A DNA stretch of 64,000 nucleotides, from contig CAJYKV010000003.1 in assembly GCA_913774955.1 (NCBI GenBank), positions 1-64,000 on the forward strand, in the 5' to 3' direction. The position numbers and the translations under genes were made by a program. Shown here in pieces: positions 1 to 8,994 of this stretch (positions are counted from its first letter, which is position 1; the number at the start of each line of letters is the position of its first letter). Under the pieces are notes generated by a model. The model made no database searches, was not told the origin of the DNA, and saw only the letters and a list, made by a program, of their open reading frames with translations. The stretch comes from an uncultured Acidovorax sp. (GTDB lineage Bacteria; Pseudomonadota; Gammaproteobacteria; Burkholderiales; Burkholderiaceae_C).

Positions 1-197
1 ACCGCCTCCCAGGGCGGCAGATCATTGGGCAGCATCCGCCAAGGAGCCCCCGCGCGCACCAGCCAGCGCAGGGCATTGAAGACTTCGCGCAGATCGTGTT
101 CGCGCTGAGGAGCGCGCTGGTCCATCAGGGTCAGGTAGGGCGCAGCGAAGCTCCATTCCTCATCGCTCACGTCTGTTGGGTAGGGCTTGCGGGGCAT
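1..197 (-). CDS. IS5-family transposase, N-terminal part (cut by window edge)
   Basis: Reading leftward from the ATG at 195-197, 65 codons run off the window edge. The protein begins MPRKPYPTDVSDEEW and continues with an LRWLVRAGAPWRMLP segment, the N-terminal DUF4096-type region typical of IS5/IS1182-like DDE transposases. The DDE catalytic residues would lie outside the window, so neither completeness nor activity can be judged. It marks an insertion sequence next to the AAA ATPase gene; no terminal inverted repeat could be picked out between 198 and 250. Confidence 0.75.
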   Translation of the reverse strand, partial: MPRKPYPTDVSDEEWSFAAPYLTLMDQRAPQREHDLREVFNALRWLVRAGAPWRMLPNDLPPWEA

Positions 198-250
198 CTG
201 CAAACTCTACCCTCGCCTTCGCGCTCACGGAGCAAAGTTCATAACACGCT

Positions 251-1453
251 CTAGACATTCGGTACCGCCCCCAGGTGCCCCATCGTCCACAAGCGCGAAA
301 GCGGGTAATCGCTATTCAGCGCCTTCAACTCTGGTGTCGGCTTCAGCCTTCGAACCACGGTGTGTCCGTTGCTGTCTCGGTCCACGGCGAACAGACGAAC
401 TTCGTCATTGTCCAGATCCAGTCCGTCAAGCACAGCAGGGTTGTGAGCTGTAAACATTAGCTGCCGGCTGTGGCCAACTTTGTCGTTGGCAACCGACGGC
501 ACCCGAGTCAACCAGCCTGCCAGCCGCGTCGTCAACGCGGTGACCAGCCGCGGATTCAACGCTTGGTCCAGATTGTCGATGGCGATCACCGCAGGGCTGC
601 GCGGCGACAGGCACAGTGCGGCGGTAAACAGTACATACAGTACACCCTCGCTGGCATCAAAAGCCGTTAGTTCGTTACGGCTGGTGGCCATAAAACGATC
701 GGTGAACTTTAAGACTTCTTGGCTGCGTGCCACTGATGGGGATAGCAGCGCCTGCACGCTGCGCGAGGTCCCGACATCCGCAGCCCAATCGACCAGGCGA
801 AGAAGGTCATCCAGTAAATCACCTTGGGATTCCTCAGCGAAACGTTTCAAGTCGGATATCGCTTCGGCCAGTCGTCCTCCGGATAAACCCAGTGGTTCGC
901 GTGTCTGTTGGTCAGGCAGGATGCCGCGCAAAGTGGGGGTGTTGGGGCAGTAGATCGCGTATTGCTGCAGTTGTTGCAACATCAAAGCCGCCGGGCTTTC
1001 AGGAGGCAACTCTACCAACCTGAGCGCTGCGAGACCAGCCTTCGGATTGAGATTGATTTTGTTGCGGACCCCGTCGGTCAGAATGGTTTTCTGACCATCT
1101 GTCAGCGTCTCGGTCTTGAACGACCAAGCTGGGTCTGGGGACTCCAGCGGGTTCAATAAACTGACCTTGTAAGTTGCGCCACTCTGCGCTACAGCTTCCA
1201 GACCAATGTGCGGCAGACTACGAAAGTCATGGAAAGACGATTTGAATAGTCGAGGCAAGCCAGGGCGCACGCCACGACGCTGCAGGGCCTCGTCGTCCAC
1301 AGCGCCATTGGCTGCGGCCCCCAGAACGCCCAGGGCCTCCAGCACGTTGCTCTTGCCTACGCCGTTTGCACCAATGAAGCAGTTCACCACACCTAGCTCT
1401 ATATCGAGTTCAGTGATGGACTTGAAGCCGCGAATCTTCAGTTTCCGGATCAT
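251..1453 (-). CDS. AAA family ATPase (RecF/SMC-like)
   Basis: 400 residues from the ATG at 1453, chosen over an upstream in-frame start at 1489 because an AGAAGAA ribosome site sits just before it and the family starts with MIRKLKIRGFKSI. Walker A is GANGVGKSN near residue 30; a Walker B-like VIAIDNLDQALNPR lies in the last third, followed by a switch-type TAHNP motif. This is the architecture of the AAA_21/AAA_15 ATPases related to RecF and OLD proteins. No nuclease partner is next to it, so a role in DNA repair or defence is only possible. It is alone, between an IS fragment and a catabolic operon. Confidence 0.75.
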   Translation of the reverse strand: MIRKLKIRGFKSITELDIELGVVNCFIGANGVGKSNVLEALGVLGAAANGAVDDEALQRRGVRPGLPRLFKSSFHDFRSLPHIGLEAVAQSGATYKVSLLNPLESPDPAWSFKTETLTDGQKTILTDGVRNKINLNPKAGLAALRLVELPPESPAALMLQQLQQYAIYCPNTPTLRGILPDQQTREPLGLSGGRLAEAISDLKRFAEESQGDLLDDLLRLVDWAADVGTSRSVQALLSPSVARSQEVLKFTDRFMATSRNELTAFDASEGVLYVLFTAALCLSPRSPAVIAIDNLDQALNPRLVTALTTRLAGWLTRVPSVANDKVGHSRQLMFTAHNPAVLDGLDLDNDEVRLFAVDRDSNGHTVVRRLKPTPELKALNSDYPLSRLWTMGHLGAVPNV

Positions 1454-1736
1454 TCTTCTTCTCCAGTGATGGCTCGCGACGGAGGGCAACGAGCACTCGC
1501 TTAAAACGGCGGACCTCAGCGTCCAACAGCGAATTCCCTATTGAGCACCACCTGGAGCTACCGCTCCGTTAGCCTGAAGTCGATGTCTTCTGCGCATGCC
1601 CGAAAGGTTGGCGATATTGTCGCAGCGCTTGATGGCGCTCGACGGCTAGCTCGGTTGAAGCTCTATAACAATGACTCTGAGGAACATCCGTGCAGCCGCG
1701 GCTGAAGTTAGGCAGGGAGCGCGATGGTGTCCGGGC
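1454..1736. other. intergenic region, no gene seen
   Basis: About 280 bases between the ATPase start and the 3' end of the M20 amidohydrolase gene. No ORF with plausible start, ribosome site or family resemblance, no RNA gene and no clear terminator hairpin was seen. Confidence 0.5.
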
Positions 1737-2936
1737 TCACCGCAAAAACCGCTCCGCCAGCTGGCACCAGAAGGCCGCCCCATAGGGCAGGATGCCGTCG
1801 TTGAAGTCGTACCGCGGGTTGTGCAGGCCGCGCCCGCCCTCCGCGGGGCCGTTGCCGATGCGCACCAGCGCGCCCGGGCAGCGCTGCAGCATGTACGCGA
1901 AATCCTCGCTGCCCATGAGCCGTGGGAACTCCGCATCCACGGCCTCCGGCCCGACCAGGTCGATGGCCACCTGCGCCGCGAGATCGACGGACGCGGCATC
2001 GTTCACCACCACCGGGTAGCCTTCCACGTAGTCGATCTCGGCCCGGCAGCCGTGCGCCTCCGCCGTGCCCGTGACGAGCGCGGTGATGCGTTCCTTGAGC
2101 AGCGTACGCACTTCCGTGGAGAACGACCGGACGCTGATGCCGATCTCCGCCTCCGCGGGGATGACGTTGAGCGCATCCCCGGCCCGCAGGCGCCCGACCG
2201 TGACGACGGCGGATTCCGAAGGGTCCACGTTGCGGGCCACCACGGTTTGCAGGCCCATGACGATCGCCGAGGCAGCGACCACCGGGTCCACGGCCAGATG
2301 CGGCCGGGCCGCATGCCCGCCGAGGCCGTGCACCTGGATGAACACCCGGTCCCCCGCCGCCATGAACGGCCCCTTGCGCACGAGGAAACGCCCCGGGGGC
2401 ATGCCCGGGTGGTTGTGCATCGCGTACACCGCGTCGCACGGAAACCGCTCGAACAATCCGTCCTCGACCATCGCCTTGCCGCCGCTGTCGAAGCCGCGCT
2501 CCTCGGCGGGCTGGAAGATCAGGTGCAGCGTGCCGGAGAAGGGGCGGTGCCGCGCCAGGTACTTCGCGGCGCCCAGCAGCATGGTCATGTGCCCGTCGTG
2601 GCCGCAGGCATGCATCAGACCGGGAACGCAGCTCGCATGCGCAGCGCCCGTCGCTTCCTGGATCGGCAAGGCATCCATGTCCGCCCGGATGCCCAGCGTC
2701 TTCGTGCCGTCGCCGTGGCGCAGGCGGCCGACCAGGCCGGTGCCGCCGATGCCCCGGGAGACTTCAAAGCCCCACTCGCCGAGCTTGCCCGCGATGAAGT
2801 CGGACGTTGCGTGCTCCCCGAACGCGAGCTCGGGGTGCTGGTGCAGGTGGCGTCGCACGGCGACCATCTCCTGCTCGTAGGGCAGCAGCTGGTCGATGCG
2901 CGTGTAGGCGCGGGTGGGGGCTGAGGGATGGGTCAT
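1737..2936 (-). CDS. M20 family amidohydrolase (hippurate/N-acyl-amino-acid hydrolase type)
   Basis: 399 residues from the ATG at 2936, which overlaps the stop of the upstream Bug gene as ATGA; an in-frame start 120 bases earlier lies inside that gene. Family landmarks are RRHLHQHPEL near residue 28, GIRADMDALPI, the metal-binding MHACGHDGH, PAEERGFDSGG and MGSEDFAYM near the C terminus. Such enzymes hydrolyse N-acyl or N-benzoyl amino acids using a dinuclear metal site in the cytoplasm. Co-translation with a periplasmic binding protein suggests uptake and hydrolysis of a common amide or carboxylate substrate, which the sequence does not identify. Confidence 0.9.
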   Translation of the reverse strand: MTHPSAPTRAYTRIDQLLPYEQEMVAVRRHLHQHPELAFGEHATSDFIAGKLGEWGFEVSRGIGGTGLVGRLRHGDGTKTLGIRADMDALPIQEATGAAHASCVPGLMHACGHDGHMTMLLGAAKYLARHRPFSGTLHLIFQPAEERGFDSGGKAMVEDGLFERFPCDAVYAMHNHPGMPPGRFLVRKGPFMAAGDRVFIQVHGLGGHAARPHLAVDPVVAASAIVMGLQTVVARNVDPSESAVVTVGRLRAGDALNVIPAEAEIGISVRSFSTEVRTLLKERITALVTGTAEAHGCRAEIDYVEGYPVVVNDAASVDLAAQVAIDLVGPEAVDAEFPRLMGSEDFAYMLQRCPGALVRIGNGPAEGGRGLHNPRYDFNDGILPYGAAFWCQLAERFLR

Positions 2937-3931
2937 TCGAGCACGATGTGGTTGGCCTTGGCGATCCGCTGGTAGAACTGGATGCGCTCGGCGATCTCTG
3001 CCCGGTAGGCCTGCGGCGTCACGTCCTCCGGCACCATCATGCCCTTGTCTTCCCACACGGGGCGGGTGGCCGGGTCCTGCAGCACCCGGCGCATGGCCTG
3101 GTAGAGCTTCTGGACGATGGCGTCCGGGGTTTTGGCGGGTGCCGCCAGGCCCGTCCAGGAAGTCAGGTTCAGATCCGGCAGCTTCAGTTCCGCGAAGGTC
3201 GGCACATCGGGAAGCTGGGGAATCCGCTGCGGAGAGGCCACGGCCAGGGCGCGCAGTTTGCCGGCACGGATGTTCGGAAGGTTGGACGACAGGTTGTTCC
3301 AGGTGACCTGCACCTGCCCGGCGATGAGGTCGGTCACCGCCACACCGGCGCCGCGGTAGGGAATGTGCGTCATCGGCATCTTCGCCTGGCTCTTCAAAAG
3401 CTCCATGCTCAGATGGGAGACCGACCCGGTGCCGGCGCTCGCGTAGTTCAGCGCGCCCGGATGGGCCTGGGCGTATTTCACGAGGTCGGCGAACGAGCGC
3501 ACCGGCAGGTCGGCATTCACCAGCAGCACGTTGGCGAGGCGGTCGATCAGCGTGATGGGCGCGAAGTCCTTCACCGCGTCGTAGGGCAGGCTGGGGTTCA
3601 CGGCCGGGTTGACCACGTGCGTGCTCTGCGACGTCACGATCAGCGTGTAGCCGTCGGGCTTGGCCCTGGCGACGTAGACGGAGCCCATCGTGCCGCCGGC
3701 GCCGCCCTTGTTGTCCACGATGACCGGAACGCCCAGCTCGCGGCTCAGGCGGTCGGCCATCAGCCGGCCCGAGTTGTCGACCGATCCACCCGGAGCGAAC
3801 GGCACCACGAGGGTGACGGGCTTGTTCGGATAGGGGGTGGATTGCGCCCGTGCGAACGACAGCGGCGCCATGCTCCCCGCTGCGGTCGCTGCTGCGGCCA
3901 TGCCCATGAAGTCGCGTCTTTTGATCTGCAT
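2933..3931 (-). CDS. Bug-family (TctC) periplasmic solute-binding protein
   Basis: 332 residues starting MQIKRRDFMGMAAAA, which carries a twin-arginine-like signal followed by a hydrophobic stretch and an A-R-A-Q cleavage region. The mature part has PNKPVTLVVPFAPGGSVD and SVYVARAKPDGYTL, the hallmarks of the Bug family, very numerous in Comamonadaceae and Burkholderiales. These bind carboxylates and similar small molecules in the periplasm, usually for tripartite tricarboxylate transporters; no membrane subunits are nearby. It forms an operon with the amidohydrolase and is divergent from the LysR gene at 4030. Confidence 0.92.
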   Translation of the reverse strand: MQIKRRDFMGMAAAATAAGSMAPLSFARAQSTPYPNKPVTLVVPFAPGGSVDNSGRLMADRLSRELGVPVIVDNKGGAGGTMGSVYVARAKPDGYTLIVTSQSTHVVNPAVNPSLPYDAVKDFAPITLIDRLANVLLVNADLPVRSFADLVKYAQAHPGALNYASAGTGSVSHLSMELLKSQAKMPMTHIPYRGAGVAVTDLIAGQVQVTWNNLSSNLPNIRAGKLRALAVASPQRIPQLPDVPTFAELKLPDLNLTSWTGLAAPAKTPDAIVQKLYQAMRRVLQDPATRPVWEDKGMMVPEDVTPQAYRAEIAERIQFYQRIAKANHIVLE

Positions 3932-4029
3932 GTGGTACCTCGGTGAAGAAGCCGCGAGATTAAGAAAACCGGGCGCCGGCAACAAACGACAAATACGCCC
4001 TGGGTGTTGACATGGTGTAATCACCCGCC
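3932..4029. promoter_or_regulatory. divergent promoter region with LysR-type operator candidate
   Basis: This gap separates the Bug gene from a divergent LysR gene. An inverted repeat GGGTG (4002-4006) and CACCC (4022-4026) flanks a TTGACA-containing segment just before the regulator start, the kind of T-N11-A dyad LysR proteins bind. Autoregulation plus control of the amidohydrolase operon is inferred from layout. Confidence 0.5.
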
Positions 4030-4974
4030 ATGAAGATCCATTCTCCGTCGCTGGTGGAGCTGCATGCGTTCCTGGCCGTCTGCCGGCACGGCAGTTTCCG
4101 CCGCGCGGCCGATGCTCTGTGCGTGACCCCCGCCGCCGTGAGCCGCGCGGTGCAGCGACTGGAAGAGCATCTTGCCGGCGAACGGCTCTTCGAGCGCTAT
4201 GCGACGGGTGTCACGCTGACGGCGCGGGGAACGCAGCTGCGCCGGCTCACGGAGCGGCATGTGCTCGCGCTGGAATCGGCCGCCGAAGCCATGGGGCGCT
4301 CGGCCCTGCCGCAGCGGGTACGGCTGAGCGTGATCCCCACGCTGAGCATCCAGTGGCTCATGCCACGGATGCCCGCGTTCAGGGCCGAGCACCCGGGCAT
4401 CGAGATCGAGCTGCGCCAGTTCAAGCACGACGAGGACTTCACGCGCGACGACGTCGACCTGTGGATCGAAGTGAAGCGGCCCCAGCGGCGATGGCCCGCG
4501 CACATCCGGGCGCGCTACCTGATCGGACGCGAGTTCATCGCGGTGTGCGCGCCGGGCCTGCGGCAGAAGTACCGCACGCCGCAGGCCCTGCAGTCCGCCA
4601 CCCTGCTGCACCACACCAACTTTCCCGACAACTGGGAGCGCTGGTTCGCCCGGGCGGGCGCGCCGTGCACGCCGCGGCTCGGGCCGGGGTTCGATCTGAC
4701 GATGCACCTGATCATCGCGGCGAAGGCCGGGATGGGCGTCGCCGTCGTGCCCGCTTGCCTGGTGGAGCGCGAGCTGTCGGTGGGGGAGCTGGTGATGCCG
4801 TTCGACATCGATGTCTCCTGCGGACGTGGCTACTTCGTTTGCTCGCGGCGCGACGGGCCGCCGTTTCCGGCGCTGGAAACCTTCGCGGGATGGCTGGAGG
4901 GGCAGGCGGGGCCGGGGCGACCGCACGATGCGGACAGGCTGCACCCTGCGGCCCCCGACCGGACATCGCACTGA
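4030..4974 (+). CDS. LysR family transcriptional regulator
   Basis: 314 residues. The N terminus, HAFLAVCRHGSFRRAADAL followed by AAVSRAVQRLEEHL, is the LysR winged helix-turn-helix; the rest is an effector domain of the GcvA-like type with VRLSVIPTLSIQWLMPR and a WERWFARAG segment. Being divergent from the Bug/amidohydrolase pair, it most likely regulates that operon in response to its substrate. The last 30 residues are charged and proline-rich and may be a tail. Confidence 0.92.
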   Translation: MKIHSPSLVELHAFLAVCRHGSFRRAADALCVTPAAVSRAVQRLEEHLAGERLFERYATGVTLTARGTQLRRLTERHVLALESAAEAMGRSALPQRVRLSVIPTLSIQWLMPRMPAFRAEHPGIEIELRQFKHDEDFTRDDVDLWIEVKRPQRRWPAHIRARYLIGREFIAVCAPGLRQKYRTPQALQSATLLHHTNFPDNWERWFARAGAPCTPRLGPGFDLTMHLIIAAKAGMGVAVVPACLVERELSVGELVMPFDIDVSCGRGYFVCSRRDGPPFPALETFAGWLEGQAGPGRPHDADRLHPAAPDRTSH

Positions 4975-5065
4975 GCCCACGTCGGTGCATCGGCCTACAG
5001 CGGTGCCCCCGCGGGCCACTTACTCTCGAAGCTCGTCCATGTCATCAACGAGACCAGGAGTGAAT

Positions 5066-5284
5066 ATGCAGCCATCCGCAGGCAAGCCAGACCTTGTGAA
5101 CCTTGAAGATCCGGATTCCGTCGCGCGCTGGGTCAAGGAATTGAACACGACCGAAAGCCAGCTGCGGGATGCCGTGGCCGAGGTGGGCACGAAGGCGGCC
5201 GACGTCGAAATGCACCTCAAGGGCGCGCGCAGCTCCACCAACGAGGACCGCATGCAGCAGGCACCCTCCGCCGGGGATCGGTAA
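5066..5284 (+). CDS. DUF3606 protein
   Basis: 72 residues with an AGGAG site at 5056-5060 before the ATG at 5066. A longer reading from 4811 in the same frame overlaps the LysR gene and is not credible. VNLEDPDSVARWVKEL, then LRDAVAEVGTKAADVEMHL, fits the small cytoplasmic DUF3606 family, whose function is unknown. It stands alone downstream of the LysR gene. Confidence 0.8.
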   Translation: MQPSAGKPDLVNLEDPDSVARWVKELNTTESQLRDAVAEVGTKAADVEMHLKGARSSTNEDRMQQAPSAGDR

Positions 5285-5364
5285 CCCACGGTCCGATCGA
5301 TCGCGCCGCGAACGCTGGCCTGCGCCGCTGGCCCGCCACGCTTCGCTGGCGCCGGGCGCCGCCT

Positions 5365-6921
5365 ATGAACGGCGGTCAAGCGCCGTCGGTGCCCGGTATC
5401 TTCATTTCCGCCGCCATGTCCTCAGCCGCCGAGATCCGGGACAGGAATCTCTCCAACGCGCACACCGGTTTCGCCGTGCTGGCCGCCGCCATCAGCATCC
5501 TTTCGCTGGTGGGGTGGCTTGCCAATGAGCGGTCCCTTACAAGTCTCGCGCCGGGCCGTCCGCCCCTGTCCATCATGACGGCCGTCATGGTGCTGTTCGG
5601 TGTGGCAGCCGTGCTGGCGTCTCCGCTGAAAGGCGCGCGGTCGTGGGTCTTCGGTGTGCTGGTCGTGGCGGGCGGCGCTGCCGTCCTGCTGGTCCGGGCC
5701 GGGGCGTGGGCGGCAGGTGTTTCCCTGCCGCCGGAAATCTGGTCGGCCCCTCTGACGGGCGTGCTGCTGGTGTTGAGCGGCAGCTCATCGGCCATGATCG
5801 GCCGGCGGTATTTCGCGCAAGGCCAATTGGTCGCTTTCGGGCTTCTCTTGGTGTCGGTGCTGCTGGGGCTCGGGCATATGGCGCCGGACAGCCTCCTCTA
5901 CCGCTACCTGCCGGGGACCGGGGTGTCGATCCCCACGAGCATCTGCTTCTTCTCGCTGGCGATCAGCGGTCTGCTGGCTTGCCGGCACAGCGGCATTGCC
6001 GCGTCGCTGTCCTCGGAAGGGGCGACGGGCAGGCCGGGCCTGAAGATGCTGTTGACGGGCGCGGCGTGCATCCTGGTGGCCAGTACCGCGGTGCTGGAAA
6101 GCCTGCGTGCCGGCGTCATCGATGCAGAAACCGCCCTGTTGCTCCTCTGCTGGTCTGCGCTGGCCGCGCTGGGTGGGACGCTCTGGGCCATGGCGGTCGC
6201 CGCCGACCGGGCCGAGCAGGCGATGGAAGATTCCAACCTCGAGAAAGACCGGCTGCGCCAGACCTTCGCGGCCGCCGTGACGCACGACCTGAGAAACCCC
6301 CTGCAGACGGCCACGCTGGCTGCCAATCTGCTGGCGAAGTTGAGCGACGACCCGAAATTCACCGGCCCGCTGGCACGGCTGCACCGCAGCCACAAGCGTC
6401 TGGACCGCATGCTCAGGGCATCGCTCGACAGTCTTTCGCTGGAGAGCGGAAGAGACATCGTGATGCACCGCTCCCCGGTGGATTTGCGCGGCATCGTCGA
6501 AGAGGTGGTGAGCGAGAACTCGGCCGTTCTCGAAGAGCGGGTGAGCGTGAAGGGGCACGGAGCCGGCGAGTGGGACGCCGACGCCCTGTTCCGGGTGGTG
6601 GAGAACCTGCTGCTCAATGCCCGCAAATACGGCAGCGAAAGCACCGTCATCGAGTGCTCCCTCCAGCGTTCGGCAACGCACGTCCGGTTGTGCGTCCGGA
6701 ACGCCGGCACCCCGATCCCGGAAGGCGACTGGGAGCGGATTTTCGAGCCTTTCACGCGGGGCCAGAACCACCAGGGCCGGGTGGGGTGGGGCGTCGGTCT
6801 CGCCTTTTCCCGGTTGGTGGCCGAGAAGCACCAGGGCACCTTGAAGGTGCTGCGCTCCGACGCGCAGGGCACCGTCTTCGAACTGGCGCTGCCGGCGAAA
6901 TCCCCCGACACCCCGGCATAG
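5365..6921 (+). CDS. membrane sensor histidine kinase, orphan
   Basis: 518 residues; an internal ATG at 5416 is an alternative start, neither having a strong ribosome site. About eight hydrophobic helices fill the first 290 residues. A HisKA box FAAAVTHDLRNPLQTATL carries the phospho-acceptor His near residue 308, followed by the N box VENLLLNARKYG and G boxes in VGWGVGLAFSR. The membrane domain resembles no extracellular sensor I know and probably senses within the bilayer. No response regulator is adjacent, so its partner is elsewhere. Confidence 0.88.
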   Translation: MNGGQAPSVPGIFISAAMSSAAEIRDRNLSNAHTGFAVLAAAISILSLVGWLANERSLTSLAPGRPPLSIMTAVMVLFGVAAVLASPLKGARSWVFGVLVVAGGAAVLLVRAGAWAAGVSLPPEIWSAPLTGVLLVLSGSSSAMIGRRYFAQGQLVAFGLLLVSVLLGLGHMAPDSLLYRYLPGTGVSIPTSICFFSLAISGLLACRHSGIAASLSSEGATGRPGLKMLLTGAACILVASTAVLESLRAGVIDAETALLLLCWSALAALGGTLWAMAVAADRAEQAMEDSNLEKDRLRQTFAAAVTHDLRNPLQTATLAANLLAKLSDDPKFTGPLARLHRSHKRLDRMLRASLDSLSLESGRDIVMHRSPVDLRGIVEEVVSENSAVLEERVSVKGHGAGEWDADALFRVVENLLLNARKYGSESTVIECSLQRSATHVRLCVRNAGTPIPEGDWERIFEPFTRGQNHQGRVGWGVGLAFSRLVAEKHQGTLKVLRSDAQGTVFELALPAKSPDTPA

Positions 6922-6975
6922 CGCGCGCCCGCCGGCGGGTTGACGTCGCGCGTTAAATGGAACATCATAAGTTAC

Positions 6976-7419
6976 ATGAAACGCGACAGCCGCCTCTCGT
7001 CGGTCCTCCACGCCCTGCTGCACATGGCGGAGCAGGAAGGGCGCATGACGTCCGACGCCCTGGCCCGGTGCCTGGGCACCAACCCCGTCGTCGTCCGGCG
7101 CACCATGGGATTCCTGCGCGACGCCGGCATCGTCCAGTCCGAGCGAGGCCACGCCGGTGGATGGCGCATCCAGGCCGACCTGCGCACGGTCACGCTGCGT
7201 CAGCTGCACGAGGCGCTCGGCGAGCCGGCGATGTTCGCCATCGGCAACCGCCATGAGGCGCCCGAGTGCCTGGTCGAGCAATCGGTGAATGCCGCGCTCG
7301 AAGGCGCGTTCGCCGAGGCCGAGGCGTTGCTGCTCCAGCGTTTCTCCGAAATCACCCTGGCCGACCTTGCCGCCGACTTCGCGCGCCGGCATGCGGCCGT
7401 CCAACGCACAAGGAACTGA
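6976..7419 (+). CDS. Rrf2 family transcriptional regulator
   Basis: 147 residues from the ATG at 6976 (MKRDSRLSSVLHALLHM). The winged-helix region MTSDALARCLGTNPVVVRR and RGHAGGW is typical of Rrf2 proteins. The C-terminal half has one Cys (in EAPECLVEQSVN) rather than the three-Cys cluster of IscR/NsrR, so it is more likely a YwnA-like redox or thiol sensor than an Fe-S protein. It lies two bases before the flavoprotein gene and probably controls it. Confidence 0.88.
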   Translation: MKRDSRLSSVLHALLHMAEQEGRMTSDALARCLGTNPVVVRRTMGFLRDAGIVQSERGHAGGWRIQADLRTVTLRQLHEALGEPAMFAIGNRHEAPECLVEQSVNAALEGAFAEAEALLLQRFSEITLADLAADFARRHAAVQRTRN

Positions 7420-7421
7420 GC

Positions 7422-8321
7422 ATGCAGCACGACGTCATCGTCATCGGCGGAAGTTATTCGGGCATGGCCGCGGCCCTGCAACTGGTCCGGGCGCGGCGTG
7501 CCGTGCGGGTGATCGACGCGGGCGAACGCCGCAACCGCTTCGCCAGCCATTCGCATGGCTTTCTCGGCCAGGACGGCGTGCCACCGGGCGAGATCGCTCT
7601 GCAGGCGCGCCGCCAGCTGGAGGCCTATCCCACGCTGACGTGGCACGACGGGCGGGTCCACGCGATCACGGGGCAGTGGGACGCCTTCGAGGTCATGACG
7701 GCCGACGGCGTCTCGCACGCCGCGCGCCGCATTCTGTTCGCCAGCGGCGTGGCCGACCAGCTTCCCGCCGTACCGGGCTTGGCCGAGCGCTGGGGGCAGT
7801 CGGTTTTCCATTGCCCGTACTGCCATGGCTATGAGCTGAACCAGGGGCGCATCGGCATCGTCGGCAGCAGCCCGCTGTCGCTCCACCAGGCCGAACTGCT
7901 CACCGAATGGGGCGAAGTGACGCTGCTCGTCAATGGCGCCGTGGAGGTGAGCCCCGAGACCCGCGCGAAGCTGGAGCGCCGGGGCGTGGCGATCGAGCTG
8001 GCGCCCATCGACCGGATCTCAGGCCATGCCGACGTCATGCTGGCCGATGGGCGGCAGCTGTCCTTCGCGGGCCTGTTCGCGGCGCCACGCACGTCTCCAT
8101 CGAATGGCCTGGCCGAGGGCATGGGTTGCGCGCTGGAGGAGACGCCCATGGGCATCCAGCTCCGCACCGATGCGGAGAACAAGACCTCGGTGGCCGGGGT
8201 GTTCGCCTGCGGCGACGTGGCGCGCGTGCCCCATTCGGTGTCGCTGGCGGTGGGCAGCGGGGCCATGGCGGGGGCCCAGGTTCACCGCTCGCTGGTCTGG
8301 CCGGAGACGTTCACGGCCTGA
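7422..8321 (+). CDS. thioredoxin-reductase-like NAD(P)/FAD oxidoreductase
   Basis: 299 residues from the ATG at 7422, directly after the Rrf2 stop. The FAD Rossmann motif VIVIGGSYSGMAAALQL is at the N terminus; FHCPYCHGYEL near residue 135 gives a CxxC redox pair as in thioredoxin reductases; GVFACGDVARVPHSV near the C terminus is the second FAD-contact motif. Pairing with an Rrf2 regulator is a recurrent arrangement for small thiol or disulfide reductases. Its 3' end overlaps the convergent quinone reductase gene by 11 bases. Confidence 0.9.
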   Translation: MQHDVIVIGGSYSGMAAALQLVRARRAVRVIDAGERRNRFASHSHGFLGQDGVPPGEIALQARRQLEAYPTLTWHDGRVHAITGQWDAFEVMTADGVSHAARRILFASGVADQLPAVPGLAERWGQSVFHCPYCHGYELNQGRIGIVGSSPLSLHQAELLTEWGEVTLLVNGAVEVSPETRAKLERRGVAIELAPIDRISGHADVMLADGRQLSFAGLFAAPRTSPSNGLAEGMGCALEETPMGIQLRTDAENKTSVAGVFACGDVARVPHSVSLAVGSGAMAGAQVHRSLVWPETFTA

Positions 8322-8922
8322 CGCCCTCCGTGGCGTGCTCTGCGAACGCGTTGCGGCCCAGTTCGCGCGCCGTGGCGATGTGGGACACAGCGCTCGCGCC
8401 GTCGATGCCGTACAGGATGTGGGAAGTCACCACCGTGGCGCCGCAGTAGCCGAAGATGCCGTGGTCGATCTGCGTGCGCAACGCCGTGTCGTAGCCATGC
8501 CGCGCATACGTTCCCTCGTCGGCGGCGCCGATCCCGACCAGGTGGACGGCAAGGCGCCCGAGCCGTTTCTCGATGGCGCCGTCCGGGGTTTCCGAGTACG
8601 CCCAGCCGTTGGAGAACACGCGGTCGATCCAGCCCTTGAGCTGTCCGGGAAACGACCACCAGTAGACCGGGTAGACGAGCACCAGCGCGCCTGCGCGGTC
8701 GATGCGCTCCTGCTCGCGCAGCACGTCGGGCGGAGCGGACGCCTTCTGAAAAAACGTGGCCCGGTCCGCTAGATTGAAGGCGGGCTGGAACCCTTCCGCC
8801 GCGATGTCCGCCAGCTCGGTGGTGTGCTGGCCGAGCGCTTCGACGCCCTCGGCGAACGAGCGCGCGACCGCGTGGGTGAGCGACTGGGGGTCGGGGTGGC
8901 TGACGACGACGAGGGCATGCAT
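8311..8922 (-). CDS. flavodoxin-fold NAD(P)H:quinone oxidoreductase
   Basis: 203 residues beginning MHALVVVSHPDPQSLTHAV, then ALVLVYPVYWWSFPGQLKGW and a GTYARHGYD segment: the Flavodoxin_2 (NQO1/MdaB/KefF-like) family, which carries out two-electron reduction of quinones with FMN or FAD. It is divergent from the TetR gene at 8995 and is its likely target. It converges on and overlaps the flavoprotein gene, placing two redox enzymes with two regulators side by side. Confidence 0.88.
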   Translation of the reverse strand: MHALVVVSHPDPQSLTHAVARSFAEGVEALGQHTTELADIAAEGFQPAFNLADRATFFQKASAPPDVLREQERIDRAGALVLVYPVYWWSFPGQLKGWIDRVFSNGWAYSETPDGAIEKRLGRLAVHLVGIGAADEGTYARHGYDTALRTQIDHGIFGYCGATVVTSHILYGIDGASAVSHIATARELGRNAFAEHATEGVRP

Positions 8923-8994
8923 GGCAACTCCTTGAGGTGGGCTTAAACTACCATTCGTATATTAGCACCGTAAATTACTTTTGGTAGGTTATCC
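8923..8994. promoter_or_regulatory. divergent TetR operator candidate
   Basis: An AT-rich 72-base gap between the quinone reductase and the TetR gene. CTACCA at 8948-8953 is mirrored by TGGTAG at 8982-8987, within a larger imperfect dyad; this is a good candidate binding site for the adjacent TetR protein. Confidence 0.55.

Noticed and set aside
5785-7404. 539-residue ORF on the minus strand
   Set aside because: Antisense to the histidine kinase and Rrf2 genes, which show clear domains; low-complexity composition.
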